Assembly: GCF_028683095.1 (NCBI RefSeq)
Contig: NZ_JAJUBC010000001.1
Coordinates: forward strand, 290,197-354,196
Length of the DNA: 64,000 nucleotides
Reading direction: 5' to 3'
Source of the DNA: Enterovibrio gelatinilyticus
GTDB taxonomy: Bacteria; Pseudomonadota; Gammaproteobacteria; Enterobacterales; Vibrionaceae
The translations under genes and the position numbers were made by a program. This document shows, one piece after another, positions 62,401-64,000 of the stretch. The notes below the pieces were generated by a model. It made no database searches, was not told where the DNA came from, and was given only the letters and a program-made list of their open reading frames with translations. The number at the start of each line of letters is the position of its first letter. Position 1 is the stretch's first letter.

Positions 62401-64000
62401 AGACTCGGACGGTGATGGTATTTCTAACCCGAACGATGAAGACGACGATAACGACGGTACGCTCGATATCTACGATGCCTTCCCGTTCGATCCGAATGAA
62501 GACACGGACACCGATGGTGACGGCGTGGGCGATAACGGCGATGCCTTCCCAACAGATGCCACCGAGACAACCGATACTGACGGCGATGGCGTGGGCGACA
62601 ATGCCGATGCCTTCCCTGACGATGCGTCTGAGACCACCGACTCTGACGGTGACGGTGTGGGCGATAATGCCGATGCCTTCCCTGACGATGCCACGGAAAC
62701 GTCGGATTCCGACGGTGACGGTGTCGGCGATAACAGCGACATTGACCGCGATAACGATGGCTTGTCGGATGATCTTGAATCGCGCACGAGTGCCAACATC
62801 ACCAACTGGCCTACCCTGACTGGCAATGCCGACTTCACTGACGGTACCCTCACTGTCAATGGTGGCAGTTGGTCATGGCAAGCCAACTCTGATCGTTTCT
62901 CCGAGTATGGTTACAACGACAACTATCGCTTCTCGTTTGTGGTGGACTCGTTAGGCAGCAACAACATGATCGGTATCGGCAGTGTCGAAAGTTCGGCCAG
63001 CTATAGTGACATCGATCATGCTTTCTACGTAGTAGGAACAACCGTATATCTCTTTGAAAACGGCGGATACCCGAGTGGTTACAACAGCACATTCTCTATC
63101 GCTGCGGGTGATACTTTAGCTCTACAAGTCACTGCGGGTACCGTGACGTACTTGCACAACGACACCACCATTCACACCACCACACGCTCGGGAGAGACAC
63201 CAGACTTCTACGTTGATTCGAGCTTCTACAACGGCGCATTCCAACTCAGTGACATCGTGCTTTCCCCGCTGTCGGGGGCTGGCTTGTCAGCCGATGCTGA
63301 CAACGATGGCGTGACCAACGATATCGATTTGGACTCGGACAACGACACCATTCCTGATGTGGTCGAAGCCGGTCTGACCGATGCGGACGGTGATCTGATG
63401 GTCGACAGTATCGACCTACAAGCCAGCGTCGACCCTGCCCCCGATTCTGACGGTGATGGCATTCCAGACTTCCTCGATCTCGAAAGCCAGAATGCTGAAA
63501 ACGACGGCACCGCCTTTGACATGCACGGCTACCACTTCGCGGCATTCGACACCAACGGTGACGGCATGCTAAACCTTCAAGATGGTGAAGGCGGCGGCGA
63601 TGTGAATGGAAATGGCGTTGACGATCGTGCCGAAGACTCGGACGGTGATGGTATCTCTAACCCGAACGATGAAGACGACGATAACGACGGCACGCTAGAT
63701 ATCTACGATGCCTTCCCGTTCGATCCAAATGAAGACACGGACACCGATGGTGACGGCGTGGGCGATAACGGCGATGCCTTCCCAACGGATGCCACTGAGA
63801 CAACCGATACTGATGGTGATGGCGTGGGCGACAATGCCGATGCCTTCCCTGACGATGCCACGGAAACGTCGGATTCAGACGGTGACGGTGTGGGCGATAA
63901 TGCCGATGCCTTCCCTGACGATGCCACTGAAACGTCGGATTCAGACGGTGACGGTGTCGGTGATAACAGCGACGTTGACCGTGATAACGATGGTTTGTCG
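59441..64000 (+). CDS. Secreted subtilisin-like (S8) serine protease with thrombospondin type-3 repeats (3' partial)
   Basis: 1520 codons are in the window and the frame continues past the edge. The ATG at 59441 is chosen; a TTG six bases earlier has better spacing to AAGGA. A long basic N-terminal stretch precedes a signal helix (LISLGVFLLSSAFVIGA). The catalytic triad is complete: Asp287 in AVYDQGIL, His335 in GGHGTPVAGT and Ser494 in GTSQATP; NHSWGI supplies the oxyanion-hole region. A pro-domain lies before it. From about residue 550 the protein is made of acidic DxDGDGxxD type-3 repeats alternating with roughly 150-residue beta-rich modules (from RTSAEIVDWP and RTSANITNWP). Expected to be a calcium-stabilised extracellular or surface protease. 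Confidence 0.9.
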   Translation, partial: MLNQNSQKNKSEPSQKQNNEVNKNRQRRRLISLGVFLLSSAFVIGANQPLNLHTIPAPLSVSISNAAILDTKSNTSKTKKVPFVQPISTIPFKETLAGNGIDHGDNPDRPWLKASLSNRPFSEYWLKQVDAHINQARTPGWLKFERYHINQGRDPLQLPTFARMVESKHVPDVLTIRLLDGVETTTALADIGFEHKTSLDPTSPDTRVHVYQIPEGMSFETALEVVNAHPNVAFGEPDYLIEWALAPNESNSGISNGSAWWLNQLNAYEAWETITDASAIGPIAVYDQGILRSHEDLKDNFWVNPDEVAGNGVDDDNNGIVDDINGRTNTVFGGHGTPVAGTICGRGDNGIGYVGSAWRCQLMDTGGPLSFAAAVSDAMASLRYATDKGSRISNHSWGISGDYSQAFKDLITEIADDDHLMVIASHNFNSNIDNSPVYPASYDNDNILSIAASNQSEGRISYSNYGAVSVDIAAPTEFNTTNSSGGYSGFSGTSQATPVVTGVVALAWSMDPSMTYREIKQLVLDTARPVSAWNGLTVSEGIIDMKNLVESVIVDTDGDGILDDVDPDDDNDGVPDEEDAFPKDATETTDTDNDGIGNNADNDDDGDGVNDEDDWKPLDPNEQYDTDGDGIGNSVDDDDDNDGVLDEDDAFPLDDSETTDTDGDGVGDNSDVFPSDPNESKDSDGDGVGDNGDIDRDNDGLADDLESRTSAEIVDWPVLTGATYNDGMLRANGGSWSYQANSARASTYGFNDNYRFSFKIDALGTYNMIGLGSVESSASYTDIDYALYLVNTSLNIYENGASIGSFGSIAVGDTLSIEVAQGTVTYRINDDIAREVTYSGQTPDFYVDSSFYSGEIRLSDLSLTPLSGAGLTADADNDGVTNDIDLDSDNDTIPDVIEAGLADSDGSLTVDRIDQQASVDPAPDSDGDGIPDFLDLESQNAENDGTAFDMHGYHFAAFDTNGDGMLNLQDGEGGGDVNGNGVDDRAEDSDGDGISNPNDEDDDNDGTLDIYDAFPFDPNEDTDTDGDGVGDNGDAFPTDATETTDTDGDGVGDNADAFPDDASETTDSDGDGVGDNADAFPDDATETSDSDGDGVGDNSDIDRDNDGLSDDLESRTSANITNWPTLTGNADFTDGTLTVNGGSWSWQANSDRFSEYGYNDNYRFSFVVDSLGSNNMIGIGSVESSASYSDIDHAFYVVGTTVYLFENGGYPSGYNSTFSIAAGDTLALQVTAGTVTYLHNDTTIHTTTRSGETPDFYVDSSFYNGAFQLSDIVLSPLSGAGLSADADNDGVTNDIDLDSDNDTIPDVVEAGLTDADGDLMVDSIDLQASVDPAPDSDGDGIPDFLDLESQNAENDGTAFDMHGYHFAAFDTNGDGMLNLQDGEGGGDVNGNGVDDRAEDSDGDGISNPNDEDDDNDGTLDIYDAFPFDPNEDTDTDGDGVGDNGDAFPTDATETTDTDGDGVGDNADAFPDDATETSDSDGDGVGDNADAFPDDATETSDSDGDGVGDNSDVDRDNDGLS
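61523..63976 (+). repeat. Two kilobase-scale tandem repeats in the protease gene
   Basis: Units start at the codons for DRDNDGL: 61523, 62744 and 63977, giving periods of 1221 and 1233 bp. Each unit holds one beta-rich module plus a block of type-3 calcium repeats. The second half of each unit is nearly identical at DNA level: 62201-62373 and 63434-63606 match over 173 bases without a difference. The first halves are clearly diverged, so homogenisation is recent and local. More units may follow beyond the window. Confidence 0.9.

Noticed and set aside
60985..63927. Several Ser/Pro-rich minus-strand frames of 75-175 codons
   Set aside because: They are antisense shadows of the acidic type-3 calcium repeats in the protease gene; GAT/GAC-rich codons read as Ser/Pro/Thr on the other strand.

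Overview
The window reads as a chromosomal segment of a member of the Vibrionaceae. The strongest reasons are an adjacent LuxM-type autoinducer synthase and LuxN-type hybrid kinase, a pairing characteristic of that family, a YaiL/DUF2058 gene, and dispersed ATACCCAA...TTGGGTAT palindromes of a kind I associate with vibrios. The genus cannot be fixed from sequence alone. No rRNA, tRNA or CRISPR array was seen. Both ends cut a gene: an aldehyde dehydrogenase on the left and a subtilisin-like protease on the right.

Region 1 (1-12.4 kb, plus strand) is a catabolic island: aldehyde dehydrogenase, a three-part TRAP transporter (dctP-dctQ-dctM, FcbT/TakP-like), a LysR regulator, a GMC flavoprotein dehydrogenase, then a tight trio of beta-hydroxyacid dehydrogenase, IlvD/Edd-family Fe-S dehydratase and a COG4091-like Rossmann/SAF-domain oxidoreductase. 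This looks like uptake, oxidation and dehydration of an organic acid or sugar acid whose identity is not evident. Region 2 (12.4-17.4 kb) is a loose patch with an IS3 transposase relic, a secreted nitrobindin-like barrel protein, an MscS channel, two small hypotheticals and a DUF1989 protein.

Region 3 (17.8-32.9 kb, plus strand) is a Lap-type biofilm adhesin operon: a 2482-residue adhesin with an N-terminal retention module and five 384-bp repeats, LapB/LapC/LapE-like type I secretion proteins, an OmpA-family lipoprotein and a LapD-like degenerate GGDEF/EAL receptor, closed by an intrinsic terminator. No LapG protease gene is present, and the expected LapG cleavage motif at residues 108-111 reads TASG instead of TAAG.

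Region 4 (33.2-43.5 kb) holds ordinary accessory genes: purine permease plus guanine deaminase, two enzyme/LysR divergent pairs (SDR and quinone-oxidoreductase types), a 2-oxoglutarate/Fe(II) oxygenase, an Hsp31-like DJ-1 protein and small membrane or lipoprotein genes.

Region 5 (43.7-51.4 kb, minus strand) is the most unusual part: gshA, two half-ABC exporters, a eukaryotic-type glutathione synthetase, a SigZ-like ECF sigma factor with a Cys-containing tail, and a 45-residue secreted Cys/His-containing peptide, ending at a terminator. It resembles a self-contained synthesis-and-export unit for a glutathione-like thiol. The synthetase loop that contacts the C-terminal amino acid differs from the glycine-using enzymes. 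Region 6 (51.6-64 kb) holds yaiL, the luxM/luxN pair (the kinase carries an additional degenerate receiver domain of about 124 residues), a RecQ-family helicase, and the 5' 1520 codons of a secreted S8 protease with very long, recently duplicated thrombospondin-type-3 repeat units.
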